Shown here: positions 1 to 5,774 of the stretch, in pieces
How positions within the stretch are numbered: position 1 is the first letter of the stretch
How the letters are laid out: every line of letters starts with the position of its first letter
Assembly: GCA_019421525.1 (NCBI GenBank)
Contig: JAHZFC010000049.1
Location: 2,959-13,392 of the forward strand
Length of the DNA stretch: 10,434 bases
Source of the DNA: Clostridiales bacterium
GTDB lineage: Bacteria > Bacillota > Clostridia > Oscillospirales > Oscillospiraceae
Direction: 5' to 3'
Translations under genes and position numbers: made by a program
Notes under the pieces: model-generated
Seen by the model: the letters and a program-made list of their open reading frames with translations, nothing else
Told to the model about the DNA's origin: nothing
Database searches by the model: none

Positions 1-437
1 AGCGCCTGCGCAGCGAGGTGGCGGAGATCCTCGGGATGAACCGGAACCATACGGCGGTCATCCTGGGCGCCGGCAACCTGGGCCGGGCCCTTATCGAAAA
101 CTTTCCCTTCCGCTTCAACGGCTTCCGTCTCATCGCCGCTTTCGACGTGGAACCCACCATCGTGGGCACCCGACTGGGCGGCGTACCGGTATATCACACT
201 GACATGCTGGAGACCTATGTGCGGGAGCACGGTGTCAGCGTCGGGGTGCTCACTGTCCCGGCCTCGGTGGCCGCGGAGAGCGCCCGCCGGCTGGTGTCCT
301 GCGGCATCCAGGGCATCTGGAACTTCACCAACGTGGAGCTCCCCCCCGCTGACGTGGAATCCGTCAAGGTGGAGGACGTACATTTTGCCGACAGTCTCCT
401 GACGTTAAGCTATATGATCTCAGAGGATGAATTATGA
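1..437 (+). CDS. rex: Redox-sensing transcriptional repressor Rex, C-terminal part (5' truncated by window)
   Basis: Rex represses fermentation and anaerobic respiration genes when the NAD+/NADH ratio is high, and leaves DNA when NADH binds. The reading frame is open from base 3, so the gene starts upstream; the N-terminal winged-helix domain (about 70-80 residues in the family) is missing only because the window begins here. Visible is the Rossmann domain: a GxGxxG dinucleotide motif (GAGNLG, bases 66-83), then a Rex-like core with FDVEPTIVGT and GIWNFTNVELP, and the usual C-terminal tail after the last helix (LTLSYMISEDEL). Its TGA (435-437) overlaps the ATG of the SLH gene, so the two are probably co-transcribed and translationally coupled. 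The family call rests on recognised sequence pattern over roughly 145 residues and is secure. Confidence 0.93.
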   Translation, partial: RLRSEVAEILGMNRNHTAVILGAGNLGRALIENFPFRFNGFRLIAAFDVEPTIVGTRLGGVPVYHTDMLETYVREHGVSVGVLTVPASVAAESARRLVSCGIQGIWNFTNVELPPADVESVKVEDVHFADSLLTLSYMISEDEL

Positions 438-1492
438 AAAAAACGATACGGACCATCGCGCTGACACTGGCCGTGGCCGCCGCCAGCACAGCTTTCGTCT
501 TTTCCAGCGGCCAAAACACGGTGATCTCCCTGAGCTATCTCAGCGGTACCTTTGCCTCCCAGCTGACTGACACGCTGCGCTCCTCCCTGGATGCATTGGA
601 TGAGGTCTATGCCGCCGCGGAGGACAAGCTGGAGGAACAGACCGGGCAGGACCTGTCCGGCAGCGGCTGGACCTCCACCAGTTCCTTCCAGGCTGTCTAC
701 CCCCTGGCCGGGGAGACGGTCACCCTGGCCGCCGGCTCCGGCCTGATGTGGTATTCCGGCTCTGCCACCGCCTCAGCCGCCCTGGTGGACGTGACTGCGG
801 GCACCGAGCTGGCCGCCGGCTCTGCCCTGACTGCCGGCCACCGCTACCTGACGGAGACAGAGGTGGTGGTCACCGCCGCTTCCTCCTCCTCCTGCGCTGC
901 GGAGGGCCTGTGGCGCACCACCGCCACAGGGACCGCCCCGGTACAGTCTCCCTTCCGGGATGTGTCCAACAGCGCCTGGTATTTTGACGCGGTGATGTAT
1001 GTGGTGGAGCGCGGCCTGTTCCAGGGCACCAGCGATACCACCTTCGCCCCCACCGCCACTATGAGCCGCTCCATGCTGGTCACCGTCCTCTACCGCCTGG
1101 CGGGCCAGCCGGCGGTGAGCGGAGATATCCCCTTCTCCGATGTGCCCGCCGGCACCTGGTACACCGACGCCGTCCTCTGGGCTTCCCAAACGGGGATCGT
1201 CACCGGCGCCGGTGACGGCACCTTCGCCCCGGACGACGATGTCTCCCGGGAGCAGATCGTCACCATGTTCCACCGATACTGCACCTATTACGGCCACGAC
1301 GGCTCCGCCAGGGCTGATGTCACCAGCTTCAGCGACTATGGCGATATCAGCTCCTTTGCCTCGGACAGCGTGTCCTGGGCCGTGGCCGTGGGCCTGCTCC
1401 AGGGATCCGACGGCCGCCTTTCCCCCACCAACAGCGCCACCCGCTGCGAGGTGGCCACCATGCTCCAGCGCTTCGACCTGTGGCTGTCCTGA
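434..1492 (+). CDS. Secreted S-layer homology (SLH) domain protein
   Basis: A 352-residue exported protein expected to attach non-covalently to pyruvylated secondary cell-wall polymer. Residues 1-24 form a signal peptide or N-terminal anchor (MKKTIR, then a hydrophobic run). Residues 28-72 look helical. Residues about 84-165 form an unassigned, probably beta-rich region. Three SLH repeats follow at about 172-224 (FRDVSNSAWYFDAV), 232-284 (FSDVPAGTWYTDAV) and 298-350 (FSDYGDISSFASDSVSWAV); the third is the most divergent. Each carries the usual F-x-D-V/Y start and a G-x-F/L-x-P segment. Three C-terminal repeats are the normal number for a wall anchor. The start overlaps the rex stop (ATGA), with GAGG at 423-426 lying seven bases upstream. 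No catalytic domain is recognised, so the function beyond anchoring is unknown. Confidence 0.9.
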   Translation: MKKTIRTIALTLAVAAASTAFVFSSGQNTVISLSYLSGTFASQLTDTLRSSLDALDEVYAAAEDKLEEQTGQDLSGSGWTSTSSFQAVYPLAGETVTLAAGSGLMWYSGSATASAALVDVTAGTELAAGSALTAGHRYLTETEVVVTAASSSSCAAEGLWRTTATGTAPVQSPFRDVSNSAWYFDAVMYVVERGLFQGTSDTTFAPTATMSRSMLVTVLYRLAGQPAVSGDIPFSDVPAGTWYTDAVLWASQTGIVTGAGDGTFAPDDDVSREQIVTMFHRYCTYYGHDGSARADVTSFSDYGDISSFASDSVSWAVAVGLLQGSDGRLSPTNSATRCEVATMLQRFDLWLS

Positions 1493-1565
1493 TCTCTGGT
1501 CCAACCGCCTGACGGCTCTGGCAGACCTCCCGCACCCTTTCCTGCCTGGCGCATAGGATGGTTTG

Positions 1566-1594
1566 AGACGACCCGGCGGCAGAGCCGCCCGTCT
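1566..1594 (+). other. Hairpin upstream of the Cys-rich microprotein gene
   Basis: GGCGGC (1575-1580) and GCCGCC (1584-1589) pair around an AGA loop. AGACG (1566-1570) then pairs with CGTCT (1590-1594) across a four-base bulge. No T-tract follows, so it is not a standard terminator. It ends eleven bases before the RBS of the 47-residue reading frame and may be an RNA stability or translation-control element in the leader. Functional meaning is inference only. Confidence 0.4.
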
Positions 1595-1620
1595 CCAACT
1601 ATCACAAGGAGGTACTTCAT

Positions 1621-1764
1621 ATGGGGTGCAATAATGGCTGCGGCTTTGGCGGCGGGAGCTGCTGGTGGATCATCATCCTTCTGCTGTTGTGCTGCTGCTG
1701 TGGCGGTGGCTGGGGCGGTCTCGGCTGCAACAACAATGGCTGCGGCAACGGCTGCGGCTGCTGA
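1621..1764 (+). CDS. Cys/Gly-rich membrane microprotein, 47 aa
   Basis: This small gene starts at ATG 1621 behind AAGGAGGT (1606-1613), spaced seven bases, one of the best ribosome sites in the window. The 47 residues include 11 Cys and 16 Gly. The layout is an N-terminal MGCNNGCGFGGGSC, a hydrophobic core WWIIILLLL (15-23), a CCCC run (24-27), then a glycine-rich stretch and a tail with NNNGCGNGCGC. It resembles short, high-cysteine proteins of Clostridia that databases tend to label 'chorion class high-cysteine protein'; that name is a similarity artefact and gives no function. The core is short for a full transmembrane helix but could insert or be membrane-associated. Possible roles are metal or redox binding, a coat- or membrane-associated structural peptide, or a modified peptide; none is shown. 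It ends in TGA, and a terminator follows directly. No terminator separates it from the SLH gene, so it may share that transcript. Confidence 0.75.
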   Translation: MGCNNGCGFGGGSCWWIIILLLLCCCCGGGWGGLGCNNNGCGNGCGC

Positions 1765-1776
1765 ACGATGGACACA

Positions 1777-1807
1777 GGAGGCGGGGCTTCGCCCCGCCTC
1801 CATTTTT
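1777..1807 (+). terminator. Rho-independent terminator after the microprotein gene
   Basis: GGAGGCGGGGC (1777-1787) pairs perfectly with GCCCCGCCTCC (1791-1801) around a TTC loop, giving 11 base pairs, and ATTTTT follows. It lies 12 bases after the microprotein stop and separates the rex-SLH-microprotein block from the tRNA promoter. Confidence 0.9.
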
Positions 1808-1831
1808 CTCCTAAAAAATTAAAAATAATGC

Positions 1832-1863
1832 TTGCATTTCGATTTGAAGTGTGTTAATATAAT
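1832..1863 (+). promoter_or_regulatory. Promoter of tRNA-Arg
   Basis: TTGCAT (1832-1837) and TAATAT (1855-1860) are spaced 17 bases, in an AT-rich island within otherwise GC-rich DNA. A perfect TATAAT (1858-1863) overlaps but would need a 20-base spacer to the same -35. Transcription would start about 30 bases before the mature tRNA, leaving a leader with a small GGGG/CCCC hairpin (1877-1888). Confidence 0.7.
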
Positions 1864-1899
1864 TAAGCTGTCACGAGGGGATAACCCCGTGTACGGTAT

Positions 1900-1976
1900 G
1901 CGGCTGTAGCTCAGCTGGATAGAGTGTTTGGCTACGAACCAAAAGGTCGGGGGTTCGAATCCCTTCAGCCGTACCA
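1900..1976 (+). tRNA. tRNA-Arg (anticodon ACG)
   Basis: This is a full cloverleaf of 77 bases. The acceptor stem GCGGCTG (1900-1906) pairs with CAGCCGT (1966-1972), with a G-U at the first pair. The D stem is GCTC/GAGT. The anticodon stem TTTGG/CCAAA encloses CTACGAA, giving anticodon ACG at 1934-1936. The variable loop has five bases. The T arm has the canonical TTCGAAT loop with a stem that includes two G-U pairs. The discriminator base is A and CCA is encoded (1974-1976). ACG is normally converted to ICG by TadA to read CGU, CGC and CGA. Confidence 0.97.
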
Positions 1977-2016
1977 GCTCGTCGCAAGCGATATATCGCT
2001 TGCGACGAGCTTTTTT
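1977..2016 (+). terminator. Terminator of tRNA-Arg, perfect 34-nt palindrome
   Basis: The arm GCTCGTCGCAAGCGATA (1977-1993) is exactly reverse-complementary to 1994-2010, and six T residues follow (2011-2016). The arm begins at the base right after CCA, so the primary transcript carries essentially no 3' trailer except the terminator hairpin. At least 15 pairs can form around a small AT-rich loop. Confidence 0.92.
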
Positions 2017-2151
2017 ATTTCATTGCAAATCTCATCGCGCGCTCATTGAAGCTGCTCCCCGCTTCCAAACTGAACCCGCTTCGCTGGGCTTCGGTTCGGG
2101 GCCGCCGGTTCGCGGTGGTTTTGTCTGCCCCTGAAAAATATCGATTTTGAC

Positions 2152-2212
2152 CGGCCCTTTCACAAAAAGGGCACGACCTACGTCGTGTCCTTTTTGTGGA
2201 CTGCGCGGGCCG
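2152..2212. repeat. Nested inverted repeat, 17-bp inner stem
   Basis: CACAAAAAGGGCACGAC (2161-2177) pairs with 2182-2198 around a CTAC loop, perfect except for one G-T pair. Outside it, CGGCCC (2152-2157) pairs with GGGCCG (2207-2212). The inner stem mixes an A/T block with a GC block. On either strand it lacks a convincing run of T directly after the stem, so it is not a standard terminator. Confidence 0.75.
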
Positions 2213-2247
2213 AGGGCCTGCTCCGCCCTTCGCGATCATAATGCTCA

Positions 2248-2264
2248 GGGCGGCGAAGCCGCCC
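2248..2264. repeat. GC-rich hairpin GGGCGGC-GAA-GCCGCCC
   Basis: A perfect 7-bp stem with a GAA triloop, 6 bases before the next hairpin. It belongs to the cluster between the tRNA and popT. No T-tract follows. Confidence 0.6.
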
Positions 2265-2270
2265 CTCCGC

Positions 2271-2299
2271 CAAGGTTTTCACCTTCGGTGAAAACCTTG
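2271..2299. repeat. Perfect 13-bp hairpin with TTC loop
   Basis: CAAGGTTTTCACC (2271-2283) pairs perfectly with GGTGAAAACCTTG (2287-2299) around TTC. No T-run follows on either strand, so a terminator role is doubtful. The triloop is the reverse complement of the GAA loop of the neighbouring hairpin. Confidence 0.7.
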
Positions 2300-2418
2300 T
2301 ATGGCGCACCCGCGCTGCTGGCCAGAACTCCGGGCAGGTGATCTTCCTGTACTTTTTTATTCTCGATTTCTTTGCTCTTGGTAAAAGTCAGCTTTCTCCC
2401 CCTCGCCTTTTCTTTCCC

Positions 2419-2447
2419 TTGACAGGGCATACCCGCCCTGATAAGAT
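2419..2447 (+). promoter_or_regulatory. Near-consensus sigma-A promoter for popT
   Basis: TTGACA (2419-2424) and TAAGAT (2442-2447) are spaced exactly 17 bases. The predicted start is near 2454, giving a leader of about 57 bases before the ATG at 2511. GGGCAT and GCCCTG lie within the spacer, but no clear operator can be assigned. Confidence 0.85.
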
Positions 2448-2510
2448 ACAGCTAGCCCCGCCAACATGCTCTCATCCCACATGGCGGCCGCACATGACTG
2501 GAGGTCGTCT

Positions 2511-3338
2511 ATGCAGGACAACAAATTCTCTCTATCGCGTATCGTACTGCTTTTCTTACAGGGCGCCCTCATCGGCACCGGTGCCATCCTGCCCGGGATC
2601 AGCGGCGGGGTGCTGTGTGTGGCCTTTGGCCTCTATGAGCCCATGGTGGGCCTCTTTGTCCACCCGTGGCAGTCCCTGCGCCGGAATTACCGCCTGTTCA
2701 TCCCCCTGATCCTGGGGGGCGGCCTGGGGTTCTTGCTGCTGGCCCGGGCGGTGGAATATCTGCTCACTGTGGCGGCGGTGTCCACCATCACCCTGTTCGC
2801 CGGGCTCATCTGCGGCACCATCCCCGGCCTGATGAAAAAGTCAGAGCTCAGCGGGCCCGACAAGGGCTGGGGCAGCTTTGTGATCAGCCTGGCGCTGTCC
2901 TATTTTCTGTTCCATCTGCTGGGCTCCACCACCGGGGGCAGCATCCAGCCCAACTGGGGCTGGTACCTGTTCTGCGGGGCGGTGTGGGCCTTCAGCATGA
3001 TCCTGCCGGGGCTGAGCTCCTCCTCCCTGCTGCTCTTCATGGGGCTCTACCAGCCCATGGCCGAAGGCATCGGCCATCTGGACTTCCAGGTCGTCATCCC
3101 CCTGGCCATCGGCTTTTTGGTCACCCTCCTGCTGTGCGCCCGGGCGGTGGACCGGCTGATGCAGAGGCATTACGCCCTGGTCAGCCGCATCCTGCTGGGG
3201 TTTGTGATCTCCTCGGCGCTGACCATCTTCCCCACCTCCTTCTCCGGCCCGGTCCAGGTGCTGGTGTGCGTGCTGTGCTTTGCCGCGGGCTTTCTCATCG
3301 CCCACCAGATGGAGCGCAGCAGCAGCCGGAAGGCGTAA
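2511..3338 (+). CDS. popT: DUF368 polyprenyl-phosphate transporter (PopT family)
   Basis: DUF368 membrane proteins are reported to return undecaprenyl phosphate, the lipid carrier for peptidoglycan and wall polymers, from the outer to the inner face of the cytoplasmic membrane. The 275-residue protein is almost wholly hydrophobic with many membrane segments. Two related halves are visible: GALIGTGAILPGISGG (18-33, followed by FGLYEPM) and GAVWAFSMILPGLSSS (156-171, followed by MGLYQPM). These paired PG-(I/L)-S motifs are the hallmark of the family, and the internal repeat fits an inverted-topology transporter. ATG 2511 is chosen because GGAGG (2500-2504) lies six bases before it; an in-frame ATG at 2466 has no RBS and would add 15 residues of poor character. 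Transcription comes from the 2419 promoter, and a hairpin terminator follows. The family call is firm; the substrate comes from family knowledge. Confidence 0.92.
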   Translation: MQDNKFSLSRIVLLFLQGALIGTGAILPGISGGVLCVAFGLYEPMVGLFVHPWQSLRRNYRLFIPLILGGGLGFLLLARAVEYLLTVAAVSTITLFAGLICGTIPGLMKKSELSGPDKGWGSFVISLALSYFLFHLLGSTTGGSIQPNWGWYLFCGAVWAFSMILPGLSSSSLLLFMGLYQPMAEGIGHLDFQVVIPLAIGFLVTLLLCARAVDRLMQRHYALVSRILLGFVISSALTIFPTSFSGPVQVLVCVLCFAAGFLIAHQMERSSSRKA

Positions 3339-3353
3339 CGGCCATATCGATCT

Positions 3354-3401
3354 GTCCCCTGGGGCGGCCCACCCTGGCCGCACCGGGGGATCTCCTTTTT
3401 T
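3354..3401 (+). terminator. Probable intrinsic terminator after popT
   Basis: GCGGCC (3364-3369) pairs with GGCCGC (3376-3381) around CACCCT. After a G/A mismatch, 3354-3362 pairs with 3383-3391, including two G-T pairs. Six T residues follow at 3396-3401 after a short CTCC spacer. The spacer makes it less ideal than the other terminators here. Confidence 0.65.
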
Positions 3402-3508
3402 CTGCTCATCACCGCCGCTCTTGGCTCATATAGATAAACACAGGCCCTGTCCCAGCGGGCAAGCTGTTCTCTTTCCTCCTGGACGGGCATGGCAGGGGCC
3501 CCACCGAA

Positions 3509-4651
3509 ATGGCTCCCGCCTTGGGGGTGAGGCATATCAAGGCATTCCAACCGCGGCGGCACAAGCCATCCACCGGGACAAAACGGCCCTGGGCCAGGGC
3601 CGCCGGGGCGGCCGCCCTGGCCATCGCGCTCTTCCTTGTCCTGCTCTGGAGGGGGCTGTCCCCCGGCGGGCCGGCAGAAAACCGTGCCTCCAGCCCCATC
3701 TCCGTCAACATGGCCGTGGCCCAGCTCAACGCCGCCTATAAGGACCGCCTGGCCGAGCTCCAGGCAGGGGACTACCACGACATCCAGTTCCAAGGCGGCG
3801 GGCCGGACTGGAACGGCATCCTGGCCGTCTTTGCCTGCAAGGTCACCCAGGGGGACGGCGCGGACGCCCTGTCCACCCTGGACGAGGAGCAGGCCGCCCA
3901 GCTGGAGCAGGTCTTTGGAGACATGGTCCTGCTCTCCGCCCAGCTGACGCGCATCCAGGGGGAGAACTACGCCGAGGAGGTGCTCACCCTCACCGCCGGC
4001 ACCCGCTCCCCGGAGGAGATGGCCACCGTCTACAACTTCACCGGGGCGCAGAAAAAGGCGCTGGCCTCCCTGCTGGCCCGGCCGGAGGTACTGGCGGGCT
4101 GGCTGGGCGACCTGGACACCCTCCACCCCGACGGGTCGGCGCTGCTCGCCGCCCTGCCGGGCGGCCTGTCTCCAGAGCGCCGGGCGGTGGTGGAGGCGGC
4201 CTGCTCCCTGGTGGGCAAGGTCAACTACTTCTGGGGCGGCAAGTCCCGGGTGCTGGGCTGGGACGGGCGCTGGGGCGGGGTGCGGAAGGTGACCGCCTCG
4301 GGCAGCGTCAGCTCCGGCCTGTACCGCCCCTACGGGCTGGACTGCTCGGGCTTTGTGGACTGGGTGTTTTTCAACGCCTCTGGCGGACAGTACCTCATCA
4401 GCCAGGGAGGCGGCGCCCGGGCCCAGCACAAAGCCTGCCAGGACATCAGCTGGGAGGACGCCCTCCCCGGAGACCTGGCCTTTTACCCGGAGGACGAGCA
4501 CATCGGCATCGTGGGCGGCTGGGACAGCCAGGGCGATCTTCTGGTCATCCACTGCACCAGCGGGGAGAACAACGTGGTGGTCACCACCGCGGACGATTTT
4601 ACGAGCCTGGCCCGCCCGCTCTGGTTCAGCGGCGCCCTCCCCGTGTCGTAA
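3509..4651 (+). CDS. Membrane-anchored NlpC/P60 (C40) peptidase
   Basis: The predicted protein is a cell-wall hydrolase; NlpC/P60 enzymes usually cut gamma-D-Glu-diamino-acid bonds in peptidoglycan stems. As drawn it has 380 residues: a basic N-terminus, one membrane segment (about 31-47), an extracytoplasmic helical region (about 65-225) without a recognised domain, then the C40 domain (about 230-378). The catalytic set is visible: Cys279 in LDCSGFVDWVFF, His331 in DEHIGIVGG and His348 in LVIHCTSGENNVVV. The start is uncertain: ATG 3509 has no good RBS, and an in-frame GTG at 3527 is no better, though both keep the membrane segment. It lies 170 bases after popT behind that gene's terminator, and its own terminator begins three bases after its stop, so it is probably monocistronic. 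No convincing promoter was seen at 3402-3508. The helical region could be a substrate-recognition or inhibitory domain. Confidence 0.9.
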   Translation: MAPALGVRHIKAFQPRRHKPSTGTKRPWARAAGAAALAIALFLVLLWRGLSPGGPAENRASSPISVNMAVAQLNAAYKDRLAELQAGDYHDIQFQGGGPDWNGILAVFACKVTQGDGADALSTLDEEQAAQLEQVFGDMVLLSAQLTRIQGENYAEEVLTLTAGTRSPEEMATVYNFTGAQKKALASLLARPEVLAGWLGDLDTLHPDGSALLAALPGGLSPERRAVVEAACSLVGKVNYFWGGKSRVLGWDGRWGGVRKVTASGSVSSGLYRPYGLDCSGFVDWVFFNASGGQYLISQGGGARAQHKACQDISWEDALPGDLAFYPEDEHIGIVGGWDSQGDLLVIHCTSGENNVVVTTADDFTSLARPLWFSGALPVS

Positions 4652-4653
4652 GC

Positions 4654-4695
4654 CGCCCGGAACGGCCAACGCCTGTGGCCGCTCCGGGCGTTTTT
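4654..4695 (+). terminator. Intrinsic terminator after the NlpC/P60 gene
   Basis: CGCCCGGA (4654-4661) pairs with TCCGGGCG (4683-4690). After an A/C mismatch, CGGCCA (4663-4668) pairs with TGGCCG (4676-4681). The loop is ACGCCTG and TTTTT follows at 4691-4695. It starts directly after the TAA. Confidence 0.9.
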
Positions 4696-4757
4696 CTGCG
4701 CGCGTTCGCCCTGCCGCTGGATTTACATAAAATTCACTGTTCAAATCCTGCATTTTC

Positions 4758-4766
4758 TGCTATGAT
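4758..4766 (+). promoter_or_regulatory. Extended -10 promoter of the moxR operon
   Basis: TGCTATGAT fits the extended -10 pattern TGnTATAAT with one change. No good -35 lies 17 bases upstream (TGTTCA at 4738-4743), which is typical of extended -10 promoters. The surrounding DNA is locally AT-rich, and a start near 4773 gives a leader of about 58 bases before ATG 4831. Confidence 0.6.
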
Positions 4767-4830
4767 AAAGTATCAGACCGTCGGGGACAGTCTCCGCCGC
4801 TCTAGTGTTATGTACCAAGGATGTGAAACG

Positions 4831-5769
4831 ATGAACGACAAACAACTGGCCGCCAGCGTGGTCAACGAGGTGAAGAAGGCCGTGGTGGGCAAGGACGAGA
4901 TCCTCATCAAGGCGCTGCTGGCCATCCTCTCCCGGGGCCATATCCTGCTGGAGGACATCCCCGGCGTGGGCAAGACCACCATGGCCCTGGCCTTTTCCCG
5001 GGCCCTGGGCCTGAGCTACCGCCGGGTGCAGTTCACCCCCGACGTGATGCCCTCCGACCTGACGGGCTTCTCCCTGTATAACAAAGACAGCGGGCAGATG
5101 GAGTACCAGCCCGGCGCCCTGCTGTGCAACCTGTTCCTGGCTGACGAGCTCAACCGGGCCACCAGCCGCACCCAGTCCGCCCTGCTGGAGGCCATGGAAG
5201 AGGGACAGGTCACCGTGGACGGCGTCACCCACGCCATCCCCGACCCCTTCCTGGTCATCGCCACCCAGAACCCGGTGGGCGCATCGGGCACCCAGCTGCT
5301 GCCCGACAGCCAGCTGGACCGCTTCGCCCTGCGCCTTTCCCTGGGCTATCCCGCCTCCCAGGACGAGGTGGAGCTGCTGCGCCGCAAGCAGAAGGGCGAG
5401 GGGCTGGCCCAGGTGCAGCAGGTCATGGACCACCGGCAGCTGGCCTGGCTCCGGGGCCTGGTGGACCAGGTGTTCATCGACGAGGAGGTGCTCTCCTACA
5501 TCGTCCGGCTCATCCGGGCCACCCGGGAGCACCCCCAGCTGCTCCAGGGGGCCAGCCCCCGGGCAGGCATCGCCGTGGCCGCCCTGAGCCGGGCCACCGC
5601 CTTCCTCCGGGGACGGGACTTCGTCATCCCCGAGGATGTGCAGTACATCTGGACCGACGCGGTGGCCCACCGCCTGCTCCTGCCCGCCGGTGCGGTGGGC
5701 GGGGCGGAGCGGCTGGCCCAGATCGCCGACGAGGTGCTCCACTCGGTCCATCCGCCCCGCATCCGGTGA
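4831..5769 (+). CDS. MoxR-family AAA+ ATPase
   Basis: A 312-residue AAA+ ATPase of the MoxR type, thought to act as a chaperone that activates or remodels partner proteins, often with DUF58 or VWA proteins encoded next door. Visible motifs are Walker A IPGVGKTT (43-50), Walker B LFLADELN (101-108), sensor-1 region IATQNP (143-148), and LDRF (162-165) with the presumed arginine finger. SPRAGIAV, typical of the MoxR C-terminal lid, comes later. No membrane segment or signal peptide is present, so it is cytoplasmic. ATG 4831 is chosen because AAGGA (4817-4821) lies nine bases upstream; an in-frame ATG at 4810 overlaps the leader and lacks an RBS. It is the first gene of the operon, and its TGA overlaps a possible GTG start of the DUF58 gene. 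Confidence 0.95.
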   Translation: MNDKQLAASVVNEVKKAVVGKDEILIKALLAILSRGHILLEDIPGVGKTTMALAFSRALGLSYRRVQFTPDVMPSDLTGFSLYNKDSGQMEYQPGALLCNLFLADELNRATSRTQSALLEAMEEGQVTVDGVTHAIPDPFLVIATQNPVGASGTQLLPDSQLDRFALRLSLGYPASQDEVELLRRKQKGEGLAQVQQVMDHRQLAWLRGLVDQVFIDEEVLSYIVRLIRATREHPQLLQGASPRAGIAVAALSRATAFLRGRDFVIPEDVQYIWTDAVAHRLLLPAGAVGGAERLAQIADEVLHSVHPPRIR

Positions 5770-5774
5770 CCGCC

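Larger units (their letters stand above)
2017..2418. other. Hairpin-dense region without a convincing gene
   Basis: About 400 bases separate the tRNA terminator from the popT promoter. Short frames exist in several phases, but none has a ribosome site, and one of them starts inside the tRNA. Instead there is a run of inverted repeats: a weak GAACC/GGTTC pair (2072-2076/2093-2097), a nested hairpin at 2152-2212, AGGGC/GCCCT (2213-2217/2225-2229), GGGCGGC-GAA-GCCGCCC (2248-2264) and a 13-bp hairpin at 2271-2299. The stretch 2340-2418 is more AT-rich and featureless. It could be an interspersed palindromic repeat, a decayed element or an untranslated structured RNA. No direct repeats or integrase are visible. 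Confidence 0.6.

Noticed and set aside
1634..1822. A 62-residue Ala-rich frame overlapping the Cys-rich microprotein
   Set aside because: It is out of frame with the strong RBS at 1606-1613 and is explained as the alternate reading of GGC/TGC-rich codons; it also runs through the terminator.
1852..1868. A Rex-like operator (TTAA-TATAA-TTAA) at the tRNA promoter
   Set aside because: The known Rex box has a four-base spacer and TTGT/ACAA outer arms; here the spacer is five and the outer bases do not match. It is better explained by the overlapping -10 sequences.
1928..2134. A 68-residue frame beginning inside tRNA-Arg
   Set aside because: It starts within the anticodon arm region, runs through the terminator palindrome and has no RBS; this is a typical spurious call next to tRNA genes.
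2017..2340. A CRISPR array
   Set aside because: The hairpins differ in sequence and spacing, there is no direct repeat of constant length, and no cas gene is present.
3489..3530. A 13-codon upstream frame overlapping the NlpC/P60 start
   Set aside because: It has an ATG and a stop but no RBS and no regulatory peptide character; chance is sufficient.
3170..4753. A 527-residue open frame on the minus strand across the NlpC/P60 gene
   Set aside because: It is antisense to a well-supported gene with catalytic motifs, its product is Gly/Ala/Arg/Gln-rich without a domain, and long antisense frames are expected in GC-rich DNA.
4675..4830. A longer N-terminus for the MoxR protein starting at 4675
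   Set aside because: That start lies inside the upstream terminator hairpin and upstream of the promoter; ATG 4831 has an RBS and matches the usual MoxR N-terminus.
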